Assembly (NCBI RefSeq): GCF_031455095.1
Contig: NZ_JAVDSB010000002.1
Location: forward strand, 372,001 to 436,000
DNA length: 64,000 bases
Source of the DNA: Paenibacillus_E qinlingensis_A
GTDB taxonomy: Bacteria; Bacillota; Bacilli; Paenibacillales; NBRC-103111
Reading direction: 5' to 3'
The notes beneath the pieces were generated by a model. The model was not told where the DNA came from, made no database searches, and saw nothing but the letters and a program-made list of their open reading frames with translations. Below, piece after piece: positions 17,937 through 26,266 of the stretch. Each line of letters starts with the position of its first letter. Position 1 is the first letter of the stretch. A program made the translations under genes and the position numbers.

Positions 17937-20192
17937 TTACTTATTTTGCTTCCGATATTCCCCAGGCGTTAAGCCTACTTGTTGTTTGAACTTACGGATA
18001 AAACTAGAGACATCATAATAGCCGATCTGCTGCACAATGTCCTTCACGGAGCTGTTATCGTTGCGAAGCAACCGTTTGGCTTGTTCAATCCGAACCTCAT
18101 TCAAATAATCCATGACTGTTCGGCCTGTCTGCTCTTTGTAATAACGGCTCAAGTAGGACAACGATATCGAAAAGTGCTCGGCGATCTTTTGTACGGAGAA
18201 ATCATACTCACTATAGGATTGCAAAATATAGTGATGAATTTGGCCAATCATGATGGCAGGTGATGCCTGCTTAGGTTCTTCCAGGGCTTGACATAACGTT
18301 GTGCATGCTCCGATAAGCAAATCAGCAATGTCATCCAATGTGGTATAGTCGGTCAACGTTAAGATATCGGGCATGTTATCACTTACGCTTCCCGGATGTC
18401 TTGTTTCCATGAACGAAATAAATAGGCGATTCATGTCATAACACAGCTCTTTCGCGATGAATAACGTCATGCCGCTTTGCTTTATTTTCAAAGCCATTTG
18501 TTGAACACCCGCTGTGATCCGCGCAGTATCCCCTTGTTGCAGCAACCTATCCAATTCGTCGAGCATACGTCTAGGATTCAGCAGATCCGCATGATCATGT
18601 GCCATCAAATCTTCGAAGAAGATCACGTGTTGATTGCCTTTAATCATTTTATAATCAATCGCTGTTGAGGCTTCCAAATAGGAACGTCCGACTTGCGTAA
18701 GCTCCTGATAACTATGTCCGATTCCCATCGTGATTGACACGTCCAACACTGTACTTATCTGTCCATGTAGATGATTCAACCAAGCTTTCCGATCCATTCG
18801 CGCATCTCGCCATGACAAAATGAAAATCACTCTGCTTGCTTCCAAGCTCATCTTCACATGCCCGACGACATCTTCCCCGAACTGGCGCTCCACTTCTGCA
18901 ATTAGCATTTCCTTATAAAACGCTTGGGAAACAGGGACTTCTAAGATCATCACGGTGAGATTGGCAAAAGGGAACATCACGCCAACTTCCTCGCCCCGCT
19001 CGTTTACCTCGTCTAGCGTTAGAAATTCCCCATTGAGTAAGCTGCCCAGCAAATGGTCCTTGATGGCGGACCTATTCTCTTCCAATTTGCGGCCTAACGT
19101 CTGATTGGAATGGGCTATATCATAGATAGCACTGCCAATCGCTTCGAATAGGTTCGTCCTCTGAAGCGATTGACCGCGCAGCGTCTCGACAAGATGGGCT
19201 AACTTTTTAACTGGATTATAATTTAATACCATGACCAAATAAACGAACCCGCAGCCTATGATTCCAATAATAAACAAGCAAATAATCCACTTCCAGATGA
19301 CTTCTTTAACAGGGGCTACGACAGCAGCATGGGGCAGCATCGTGACATATGTCAGACCACTTTGCGTTGATTTTTGTACCGAGATGACATATTTTTTGTG
19401 CTGTAATACCTGAATATGATTTTTATTGTCCCCCTTCACAATTTGCTTGTAAAAGCCTTCGGATTTCAAGATCTCCTCTTGTTTATACGCGGAAATGACC
19501 CGTCCATTCTGATCAAATACAATCGCGTTCCCGTTCTGTAAAAGCAAATCCGGATTCAACCCTTTGAGTAAAGAATCTTCTTTCAGCTCAAATAAGACCG
19601 TCCCATACGGTTTCTGATTCCGAATCGGAATTGGCACCAGATAGGAAATCAACCGTTGGACGGGCAGCCCATCCATCCGAACATCTTCTGCCGGCCGAAG
19701 CATCGTGGAGGTAATCTGGTTCAGATCATGATAAAATTGTTCCTCCTTCCACTCAGCAAAATAGTAAAAGCTGTCCACATAGTCTTTCACTTTATAAGTG
19801 CTTAACGAGGAATATAACTTCTCCGAGCCGCGAACATGAAGTACAATTTCACGAATACTGTCATCTACAGCCATGCCTGCCAATATCTTTTTCCCTTGAT
19901 ACTCACTAAACATATCCTGTGACAGGGTGTACGGTGACAACTCAGGAGATTCCGTAATCTGAATCGCTAGCTTATTCATCAGAATAAGTTTGTTATCCAC
20001 CTCATTTTGGAACGAATTCAACAGCGATTGATTGTTTCTCTCCATTTCGTCCCCGACAATTGTGGTTAGTTGGTAATACCCCGTAATCCCCAATAAAAGA
20101 AGGGGGACAAAGAGCAGCAAAATAAACGAAAGCAAATAGCGATTAAAGACGGTCATTACCTTCCGCCGGCGTAGCGTAGCATTCATCATCAT
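17937..20192 (-). CDS. Membrane-bound AraC-family sensor-regulator
   Basis: The 751-residue protein has a transmembrane segment (about 15-40), an extracytoplasmic Cache-like sensor (40-295), a second transmembrane segment (about 300-325), a cytoplasmic middle domain, and a C-terminal AraC HTH (about 650-750: FSISLSYLSRYYKEQTGRTVMDYLNEVRIEQAK, then VKDIVQQIGYYDVSSFIRKFKQQVGLTPGEYRK). Such one-component regulators commonly control LplABC operons in Paenibacillus. The second ATG (20192) is preferred because the first one touches the AAAAGG site. It lies directly upstream of the LplB gene. Its own promoter holds the 29-bp box shared with the sulfatase locus. Confidence 0.9.
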   Translation of the reverse strand: MMMNATLRRRKVMTVFNRYLLSFILLLFVPLLLLGITGYYQLTTIVGDEMERNNQSLLNSFQNEVDNKLILMNKLAIQITESPELSPYTLSQDMFSEYQGKKILAGMAVDDSIREIVLHVRGSEKLYSSLSTYKVKDYVDSFYYFAEWKEEQFYHDLNQITSTMLRPAEDVRMDGLPVQRLISYLVPIPIRNQKPYGTVLFELKEDSLLKGLNPDLLLQNGNAIVFDQNGRVISAYKQEEILKSEGFYKQIVKGDNKNHIQVLQHKKYVISVQKSTQSGLTYVTMLPHAAVVAPVKEVIWKWIICLFIIGIIGCGFVYLVMVLNYNPVKKLAHLVETLRGQSLQRTNLFEAIGSAIYDIAHSNQTLGRKLEENRSAIKDHLLGSLLNGEFLTLDEVNERGEEVGVMFPFANLTVMILEVPVSQAFYKEMLIAEVERQFGEDVVGHVKMSLEASRVIFILSWRDARMDRKAWLNHLHGQISTVLDVSITMGIGHSYQELTQVGRSYLEASTAIDYKMIKGNQHVIFFEDLMAHDHADLLNPRRMLDELDRLLQQGDTARITAGVQQMALKIKQSGMTLFIAKELCYDMNRLFISFMETRHPGSVSDNMPDILTLTDYTTLDDIADLLIGACTTLCQALEEPKQASPAIMIGQIHHYILQSYSEYDFSVQKIAEHFSISLSYLSRYYKEQTGRTVMDYLNEVRIEQAKRLLRNDNSSVKDIVQQIGYYDVSSFIRKFKQQVGLTPGEYRKQNK

Positions 20193-20259
20193 TTCGTTCA
20201 TCCTTTTGGGTTGAGATATGAGTTCATCTGCAGGACACGTTCCATCTAACTTTCATTTC

Positions 20260-20314
20260 ATTATGCATACTTTACCCCTCATCCAACAGGTGAATGTTTT
20301 ATACCCCCATTTGG
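20260..20314 (-). promoter_or_regulatory. Promoter of the AraC sensor-regulator gene with shared 29-bp box
   Basis: On the minus strand a CATAAT -10 (20260-20265) lies 20 bases below a 29-bp box (20286-20314) that matches the box at 26217-26245 at 27 of 29 positions, and the spacing to the -10 is the same. On the plus strand the core reads TGAATGTTTTAT-N-CCCCCATTTGG. The -35 position falls at the edge of the box, as at activated promoters. Confidence 0.7.
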
Positions 20315-20319
20315 ATGTC

Positions 20320-20350
20320 AAAAAGAGCGCACAGCTTATTCGCTGTACGC
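20320..20350 (-). terminator. Rho-independent terminator of the sulfatase/GH88 operon
   Basis: The stem has arms 20327-20335 (GCGCACAGC) and 20342-20350 (GCTGTACGC) with one mismatch, and is followed on the minus strand by CTCTTTTTG. It lies 27 bases past the GH88 stop and just before the promoter of the next operon. Confidence 0.75.
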
Positions 20351-20376
20351 CTATAAGAATTGCCCGTTGTAAAACA

Positions 20377-21507
20377 TTACCTCGTATTCCGTTCGTACCA
20401 GTAACCTGGAATCCCCCGCTCCATCCGCATCAAGGCTTCCAAATAGTAATAATCGCCCCAAATCATATAGTCATCTAAGCCGTTATTACCTCGCACATGA
20501 TAGGAACCATGCTTCAGCAACCCTTCCGCTTCTTCGCCAATGGTTGCATACTTATTCACAAGGGAATGCATCGTGTGATCCAGTCCCTGCTTGATCCAGC
20601 TGTGATCCACATCTTCTTCCGAGATCAAATCAAGCAGCTCCAGCATTCCGCATGCCGTGATCGCCGACGCTGAGCTATCGCGACTTGTATTCTCCTCAAT
20701 CGGCACGTTGAAGTCCCAGTATGCCACATGATCTTCGGGTAAATGATCGAGGAAGTACTTTAACAACCGCTTCGCCGTTTCCAAGAATGCAGGATCCTTG
20801 GTGTAACGGTACGAAAGTGCAAATCCGTAAATCCCCCACGCCTGACCGCGCGTCCAAGTCGAGCCATCCGTATAACCTTGGTGGGTGCCACCGCCAAGCG
20901 GGTTTCCGGTCTCCTTTTGAAAATAAAACGTATGATAAGAAGAATCATCGCCACGCACCAGATACCGTCTGGACAGCTCAGCCTGCTTGTAAGCGACTTC
21001 GGCATAGTGGGATTGGCCAGTGACTTCGGAAGCCCAATACAGCAAAGGCAAATTCAACAAGCAATCAATAATGATCCGGCCGCCATTCTTCTCATCGTTC
21101 TCCGGTCCCCATGCTTGTAAAAATCCACCCTGCTCACGCCATCTGCCGAGCAAATGATCCGCCGCCTGCAAGGCGAGCTCACGTGCGCTTTCATTCTTCT
21201 CCACGATCCATCCGGCTAGTGCGGACAACCCGTACAGAAAGCCAATATCGTGATGATCTAAGCATATTTTCGCTTCCAGCCGTTGTTTAAAATCAGCAAT
21301 TTGTTGGTTCGCTTGCCCTTGAAAAAAGTCATCTTGACTATACTCATAGCTGAGCCAAGTTAGTCCTGTATGAAACCCTTCAATCCAATCCTCATTCGCG
21401 GACCATGCATAGCGCTTCTCATTCGTAATATGTGGAAAAGTACCTGGATGCTGTTCCAAATTCTTGCGAACTTTGCCGATTGCGTCTTCAATTGCCTCAC
21501 GCCACAT
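20377..21507 (-). CDS. GH88 unsaturated glucuronyl hydrolase
   Basis: The 376-residue alpha/alpha-barrel enzyme hydrates and releases the 4,5-unsaturated uronic acid left at the non-reducing end by lyases. The two conserved acids are visible as Asp87 (CLDHHDIGFLYG) and Asp148 (GGRIIIDCLLNLPLLYWAS). They line up with Asp88 and Asp149 of the Bacillus sp. GL1 enzyme. The barrel motifs DGSTWTRGQAWGIYGFAL and SRDSSASAI are also present. There is no signal peptide, so it acts in the cytoplasm. The ATG at 21507 is used because GGGAGG abuts the first ATG (21516). It is the last gene of the importer-sulfatase operon. Confidence 0.95.
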   Translation of the reverse strand: MWREAIEDAIGKVRKNLEQHPGTFPHITNEKRYAWSANEDWIEGFHTGLTWLSYEYSQDDFFQGQANQQIADFKQRLEAKICLDHHDIGFLYGLSALAGWIVEKNESARELALQAADHLLGRWREQGGFLQAWGPENDEKNGGRIIIDCLLNLPLLYWASEVTGQSHYAEVAYKQAELSRRYLVRGDDSSYHTFYFQKETGNPLGGGTHQGYTDGSTWTRGQAWGIYGFALSYRYTKDPAFLETAKRLLKYFLDHLPEDHVAYWDFNVPIEENTSRDSSASAITACGMLELLDLISEEDVDHSWIKQGLDHTMHSLVNKYATIGEEAEGLLKHGSYHVRGNNGLDDYMIWGDYYYLEALMRMERGIPGYWYERNTR

Positions 21508-21522
21508 TGTTGTCATCCTCCC

Positions 21523-22932
21523 TTAAGCCAGTTCAAACTGATCTTGTGTCCGATCTAACCAAGCCTGTAATTCTTCTTCTAAAGCTAGGAATAGCTCCGT
21601 CTGCGGTCGTTCCTTTAAGATGACAGGTTCGAGCTGATACGGATCCTTCGCATGATCATAAAATAACCGTTGTATCTCAGCGCCAGGCGCATAACCTTTA
21701 TGCACGACATAGGTGTACTGGCTTGTACGGATTCCCCGCCAACCATATCTCCGATTGTCTAAACCAGCGGAGGCGAACAGCTCCATCGCATCCTTCCTTC
21801 CAGGGAAGGCGCAGATGAAAGCAGAAGATATGTCTGTAAAGCTCGTTCCGAGAAGATCACCAGACAGATCCCATCCTTCAACTGTCGTTGGAACGGGAAC
21901 GCCGAGAAGCCCGAGCAGCGTAGGCATAATATCCACACTATTAAAAAGCACATCCGTACTTCCCTGCTCAATCGTCCCTTTCCAGCTCATCACACAAGGA
22001 ATTGCAATGGACTCCTCATGCCAGGAATGCTTCGCCATTAGACCGTGTGAACCCATAAGCTCACCATGATCCGATGAGAGTACGATCAGCGTGTTCTCTG
22101 CGAGGCCTAGTTCCTGAACCTCTCGCCAAATCCGGCCGAACTGTTCATCCATGCCTGATACCGCAGCGAAATAATCGCGCGTGTACCCAAGCAGGGCCTC
22201 ATCCCCGCTCTTAAAGGGCTCACCTGTATGCGCAGCCAGCCCCTCCGAACTTACATTCGGACGCAAGCTCAGCTCCCTCCCGCGATATAGCTCCTTGTAG
22301 CGTTCAGGTACAAGCTCGAAGGGGCTATGCGGCGGATTCCAGGAGACGAATAACGCAAACGGATCCGATTGTTCCTTCCCTTTAGCCCGGATAAAGTCCA
22401 GCGCCACATCCGTCTCATGCTCCAAGGACCATTGATCGACTTGAATCATCTCCGGCGTGTCCCTCCAATAATGCGGCTTGAGATGATGATCGTACGCACC
22501 GTAAGAATACCAGAAATCAAAGCCGTGCCGTTTCGGCCCCGGCGGTGTATAAGCATCCCACTCGCGTGCACCGGATTTTGGCTCTGGACATTCATTCTGC
22601 TCAGGCACATCCAGATGCCATTTGCCAATATAGCCTGTTTGATACCCCGCAGCTTTCAGCGCATCTCCAACACCTACTTCATCAGGACTCAGCATGATGT
22701 CTGCACCATTTTTACAATTCGTATAGACGCCCGTCGATTGCGGATACTTGCCAGTCATGAGCGCCGCCCGGTGCGGCGAGCACAGTGGCGTACAAGAGAG
22801 CGCATGATTAAATACCAGACTCTCCTGTGCAAACTGGTCGATATTCGGCGTGATAACGGGATCTTCACCCGCGAACCCAACAGCCTGCTTACGCCATTGA
22901 TCCGCAAAAATATAAATGATATTCGGCTTCAT
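21523..22932 (-). CDS. Cytoplasmic type I sulfatase (formylglycine-dependent)
   Basis: The 469-residue enzyme has the sulfatase fold of family S1: metal-binding DQ near the start (FADQWRKQAVG), the maturation motif C-S-P-H-R at residues 51-55, GKWHL, and the second metal site LSSDHGELMGSHGL. Cys51 would be converted to formylglycine by an enzyme not encoded here. The fourth motif residue is His where Ser is usual. There is no signal peptide, so it desulfates imported sugars. The GGGTGAG ribosome binding site overlaps the stop of the permease gene, so it is translationally coupled. With GH88 next, sulfated unsaturated uronic disaccharides are the likely substrate. Confidence 0.92.
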   Translation of the reverse strand: MKPNIIYIFADQWRKQAVGFAGEDPVITPNIDQFAQESLVFNHALSCTPLCSPHRAALMTGKYPQSTGVYTNCKNGADIMLSPDEVGVGDALKAAGYQTGYIGKWHLDVPEQNECPEPKSGAREWDAYTPPGPKRHGFDFWYSYGAYDHHLKPHYWRDTPEMIQVDQWSLEHETDVALDFIRAKGKEQSDPFALFVSWNPPHSPFELVPERYKELYRGRELSLRPNVSSEGLAAHTGEPFKSGDEALLGYTRDYFAAVSGMDEQFGRIWREVQELGLAENTLIVLSSDHGELMGSHGLMAKHSWHEESIAIPCVMSWKGTIEQGSTDVLFNSVDIMPTLLGLLGVPVPTTVEGWDLSGDLLGTSFTDISSAFICAFPGRKDAMELFASAGLDNRRYGWRGIRTSQYTYVVHKGYAPGAEIQRLFYDHAKDPYQLEPVILKERPQTELFLALEEELQAWLDRTQDQFELA

Positions 22933-22939
22933 GTCGGGC

Positions 22940-23821
22940 TCACCCTTTCACCGCTCCTGCGGAAATCCCTTCAACGAAATGGTCTTGTGCCATAAAGTAA
23001 ATGAGAATAGTTGGAATAATCGCGCATACTGCAGCTGCCATTAACGGGCCGTACTCTGTAGCATGTTCCGATTGGAAATGCTGCATTCCCAGCTGGAGCG
23101 TAAACAAACTATCCGAGTTCAAGTAAATCAAAGGACCGAGGAAATCGTTCCACGCATGCATAAATGTGAAAATCGTCAAGCTGGCAATCGCCGGCCGAAT
23201 TAACGGTAGAATGACCCTTGCATAAATACCAAACTCACTCAGCCCGTCAATTCTAGCCGCCTCCGAGAGTTCTTCTGGGATAGACATAAAAAATTGTCTA
23301 AACAAAAACACACCGAATGGACTAAATGCCCCTAGAAGAATCAACGCCCAATGCGAATCCATAAGCCCAATTTTTTTCATTAACATGAACTGTGGAATCA
23401 TCATGACCTGATAGGGTACCATCATCGTCGCCACATATAGGAAAAACAATTTATCCCGTTCCGGGAATTTCACTTTGGCAAATGCGTACGCTGCCGTGGA
23501 ACATGTAATAATTTGCAGCAGCGTGGTCAGTACAGCAATTTTAATCGTATTCAAGTAGTAGGTGAAAAATGGCAGCTCGGTCCACACTTTGCTATAGTTC
23601 GACCAATAAAACTGGCTCGGTATCCACTGAATGGGGAAGCTAAATATTTCCGCCTCTGACTTCACGGATGCCGAAAGCATCCAAAGGAAAGGGACAACCA
23701 TGGACAAGGCTACAGCAGTCACGACCAGATATACCACTGTTTTTCTAATTAGTGCGCCAATCTGTGGACGTCGCGACAGCCTCATTGTTATCTGGCTTGA
23801 TTCTAATTGCATACTACTCAT
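22940..23821 (-). CDS. MalG-type ABC sugar permease
   Basis: The 293-residue membrane protein has six predicted transmembrane segments and the EAA loop ELSEAARIDGLSEFGIYARV (about residues 190-210). The C-terminus DHFVEGISAGAVKG is characteristic of MalG-type CUT1 permeases. The ATG at 23821 follows GGAGGA. It forms a pair with the MalF-type gene 34 bases upstream and runs into the sulfatase gene. Confidence 0.93.
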   Translation of the reverse strand: MSSMQLESSQITMRLSRRPQIGALIRKTVVYLVVTAVALSMVVPFLWMLSASVKSEAEIFSFPIQWIPSQFYWSNYSKVWTELPFFTYYLNTIKIAVLTTLLQIITCSTAAYAFAKVKFPERDKLFFLYVATMMVPYQVMMIPQFMLMKKIGLMDSHWALILLGAFSPFGVFLFRQFFMSIPEELSEAARIDGLSEFGIYARVILPLIRPAIASLTIFTFMHAWNDFLGPLIYLNSDSLFTLQLGMQHFQSEHATEYGPLMAAAVCAIIPTILIYFMAQDHFVEGISAGAVKG

Positions 23822-23855
23822 GCTGGTTCCTCCTGTCTCTCATCCAATCCGCTCG

Positions 23856-24746
23856 CTAGGAATAGTTCACCCAACGCTTTTGTCCTCTAAATTGAATCAG
23901 CGTAATAATTAGAATAATCGTGAACAACACGTAAGCCATTGCCGAGGCATAGCCATACTCAAAGCGTTGAAAAGCCGTATAGTAAATATCGTAAACCAAC
24001 ATGTGCGTTGAGCGGCCAGGTCCGCCTTTAGTTAAAACGAACACCAGATCGAAGACTTTGAACGAATTGATAATGCCCATAATGACGGTAAAGAAAATGA
24101 CAGGAGACAGCATAGGAATTGTAATATTACGGAATTGCTTTACTTTGCCTGCGCCATCAATTTCAGCCGCTTCATAGAGATCCTTAGGAATTCCTTGTAA
24201 GCCAGCTAAATAGAGCACCATGTAATAACCGATAGAATGCCAGATACTGACGATAATAACCGAAGCAAGCGCCCATTGTGTGGAGGCAAGCCAAGTAGGT
24301 GGATGATCAATTCCTATGCTTCTTAGCACCCCATTGATGGGACCCATGGTGGGATTATAAAGCAGCTGCCACACGACCGCTACGGCAATCGTCGCTGTAA
24401 TGTGCGGCAGGAAAATCGCCGTCCGAAATATTTTAACGCCTCTCAAACCTTTATTGAGGGCGACTGCTGCCAATATCGCAAGAAGCAATGTCACCGGTAC
24501 GGAGACCGCCGTCATGATTAAACTGTTGAACAGGGAGATACGAAACGTTTCATCACGCCATAAGTGAATATAATTTGATAAGCCAGCCCATTTAATTTCA
24601 TCAAACCCATTCCATTCTGTAAAGCTCATGAGGAAGGAAGCGCAAACCGGTATGCAAATGAAAAGTAAAAATCCAAGTATATTGGGAAGTAGAAATGTAT
24701 ATCCTGTCAACCGATTGCGTCGTAATGCTTTGCTTGAATTCTTCAT
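23856..24746 (-). CDS. MalF-type ABC sugar permease
   Basis: The 296-residue membrane protein has the N-terminal signature GYTFLLPNILGFLLFICIPV, six transmembrane segments, and the EAA loop DLYEAAEIDGAGKVKQFRNI. The ATG at 24746 is spaced six bases from GGGGTG; the alternative GTG at 24755 lies inside that site. It sits between the solute-binding protein gene and the MalG-type gene. Confidence 0.93.
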   Translation of the reverse strand: MKNSSKALRRNRLTGYTFLLPNILGFLLFICIPVCASFLMSFTEWNGFDEIKWAGLSNYIHLWRDETFRISLFNSLIMTAVSVPVTLLLAILAAVALNKGLRGVKIFRTAIFLPHITATIAVAVVWQLLYNPTMGPINGVLRSIGIDHPPTWLASTQWALASVIIVSIWHSIGYYMVLYLAGLQGIPKDLYEAAEIDGAGKVKQFRNITIPMLSPVIFFTVIMGIINSFKVFDLVFVLTKGGPGRSTHMLVYDIYYTAFQRFEYGYASAMAYVLFTIILIITLIQFRGQKRWVNYS

Positions 24747-24819
24747 CTGCTTCACCCCTATCGAAGCAATCGAGCTTCACCTTCATTCGGCGAAGCCCGA
24801 CTGTCTTTGTTCTTATTCC

Positions 24820-26139
24820 TTAGTTCTTGCCTGCTTTGTAATCCTTCGCATATTTATCTGCCCACTCTGTAGCAACGCGCTGACCTATCTTTTGAATCGC
24901 TTGATCGACGGTTTGTGCCCCAGTTAGCGCCATTTCGCCCTCTTGTTTGTAGACGCTGTTAACCAAGATGTTCTTCACCCCTGGCAGCAACGGATATTCG
25001 GGATATTCTTTTTGTTCCACGAAATAATGGATGTTTTTCGGCTTCAAGCTGCCGTCGCCAATATAGGTCTTGCGAATATCATCATTGATAAAGCCTGTAA
25101 GGAAGCCTTTGGCTGCAAATTGTTTCGCGCCTTTGGCACCCGTCATGAACTGAACCACTTTGAACGCTTCTTCTTTATGTTTGGAGTTCTTACTAACCAT
25201 CAAGGATACGGGTGTCGCTAAGCTAGTGTTCGCAGCTACACCTTCTGGATGAGGAATGGGTACAACATCCCAATCAAAGCTGATTTTCTTCTCTGCTTCT
25301 GCTTGTCTGAGCTGTGCAACATGCCAATCGCCGATGAGATTCATCGCCACATTGCCTTTTTGGAAAGCAGCGTTGTAATGTGCGGATGTTGTAATTTGCT
25401 CTGCCCAGCCCATGATTGAACCATCTTTTTCCATGTCCATACGGAACTGAAGTCCCTTTTTGAATGCGGATAAGTCTTTATCGATAATGGAAGCCCCGGC
25501 TTGAACGCCTTGCATATACCACGTTTGTGCCCATGGATGTACGAAAGCGCCATACACTTTATTTGAGCCCTCGCCTTTTGTCATCTTTTTCGCCAGTTCC
25601 CGGAAATCGTTCCACGTCATATCCGCTTTCGGATACGTAACGCCAGCTTGGTCGAATAATGTTTTGTTGTAAAAGAGGATCCAATTGGATTTCCGATACG
25701 GAAGTCCGAACACTTTATCATTTACTTTTAAGGCATCGTACAATGGACCGTATCCGGATACATCTACATTTGCTTTTTTCACATAATCATCTAAAGGCTC
25801 TAAGATACCCGTGTCCAAGAACACGTCCATCGTGCCCCCGAACAAATCCATATTCTCACCAGAGGACAGCTGCATGCGAAGCTTCTCATAGTACTGTGCT
25901 TGTGGAATGGTTTCGAATTGCACTTGAATATTCGGATTCTCTTTGCTAAACTCCGCATAAGCCGTTTTGAACGTTTCCAAATCATCCGGAAGGACCGTTG
26001 CTTTCAAGTTAACTGGTGCTGATTTGGCATCCGGCGACGTTGTGTTTTTATCTCCTGTTGTGGTCCCAGCGGATCCGCATCCTGCCAGCAATCCTAACAG
26101 TACTGTACCGGTTACACCGAGCTGTAATTTTTTTTTCAT
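24820..26139 (-). CDS. Solute-binding lipoprotein of a CUT1 sugar importer
   Basis: The 439-residue protein has a lipoprotein signal (lipobox LLAGC, Cys21) and the MalE/UgpB-type fold (LETFKTAYAEFSKENPNIQVQFETIP; LPYRKSNWILFYNKTLFDQAGV). It captures the sugar for the two downstream permeases. The ATG at 26139 has a GGGTGAGTG site. It is the first gene of the operon ending in sulfatase and GH88, so a sulfated uronic acid oligosaccharide is the likely ligand. It is divergent from a two-component system. Confidence 0.93.
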   Translation of the reverse strand: MKKKLQLGVTGTVLLGLLAGCGSAGTTTGDKNTTSPDAKSAPVNLKATVLPDDLETFKTAYAEFSKENPNIQVQFETIPQAQYYEKLRMQLSSGENMDLFGGTMDVFLDTGILEPLDDYVKKANVDVSGYGPLYDALKVNDKVFGLPYRKSNWILFYNKTLFDQAGVTYPKADMTWNDFRELAKKMTKGEGSNKVYGAFVHPWAQTWYMQGVQAGASIIDKDLSAFKKGLQFRMDMEKDGSIMGWAEQITTSAHYNAAFQKGNVAMNLIGDWHVAQLRQAEAEKKISFDWDVVPIPHPEGVAANTSLATPVSLMVSKNSKHKEEAFKVVQFMTGAKGAKQFAAKGFLTGFINDDIRKTYIGDGSLKPKNIHYFVEQKEYPEYPLLPGVKNILVNSVYKQEGEMALTGAQTVDQAIQKIGQRVATEWADKYAKDYKAGKN

Positions 26140-26190
26140 TGGACACTCACCCTTTTTTTGATATGATTTGTTTGCGTTTTCTTACTTTGA

Positions 26191-26245
26191 ATTATACGTA
26201 CATGCCAAAGAGTCAGACAGATGAATGTTTTATTCCCCCATTTGG
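26191..26245 (-). promoter_or_regulatory. Promoter of the importer-sulfatase-GH88 operon with shared 29-bp box
   Basis: A TATAAT -10 (26191-26196, minus strand) lies 20 bases below a 29-bp box (26217-26245) that recurs with 27 of 29 identities before the AraC sensor-regulator gene. The -35 is weak and at the box edge. The box also lies 22 bases upstream of the divergent histidine kinase start, so it could affect both directions. An inverted repeat TGCCAAA/TTTGGCA (26203-26209 and 26241-26247) overlaps it. Confidence 0.7.
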
Positions 26246-26266
26246 CAATGAGAAGGATGTGATTCC

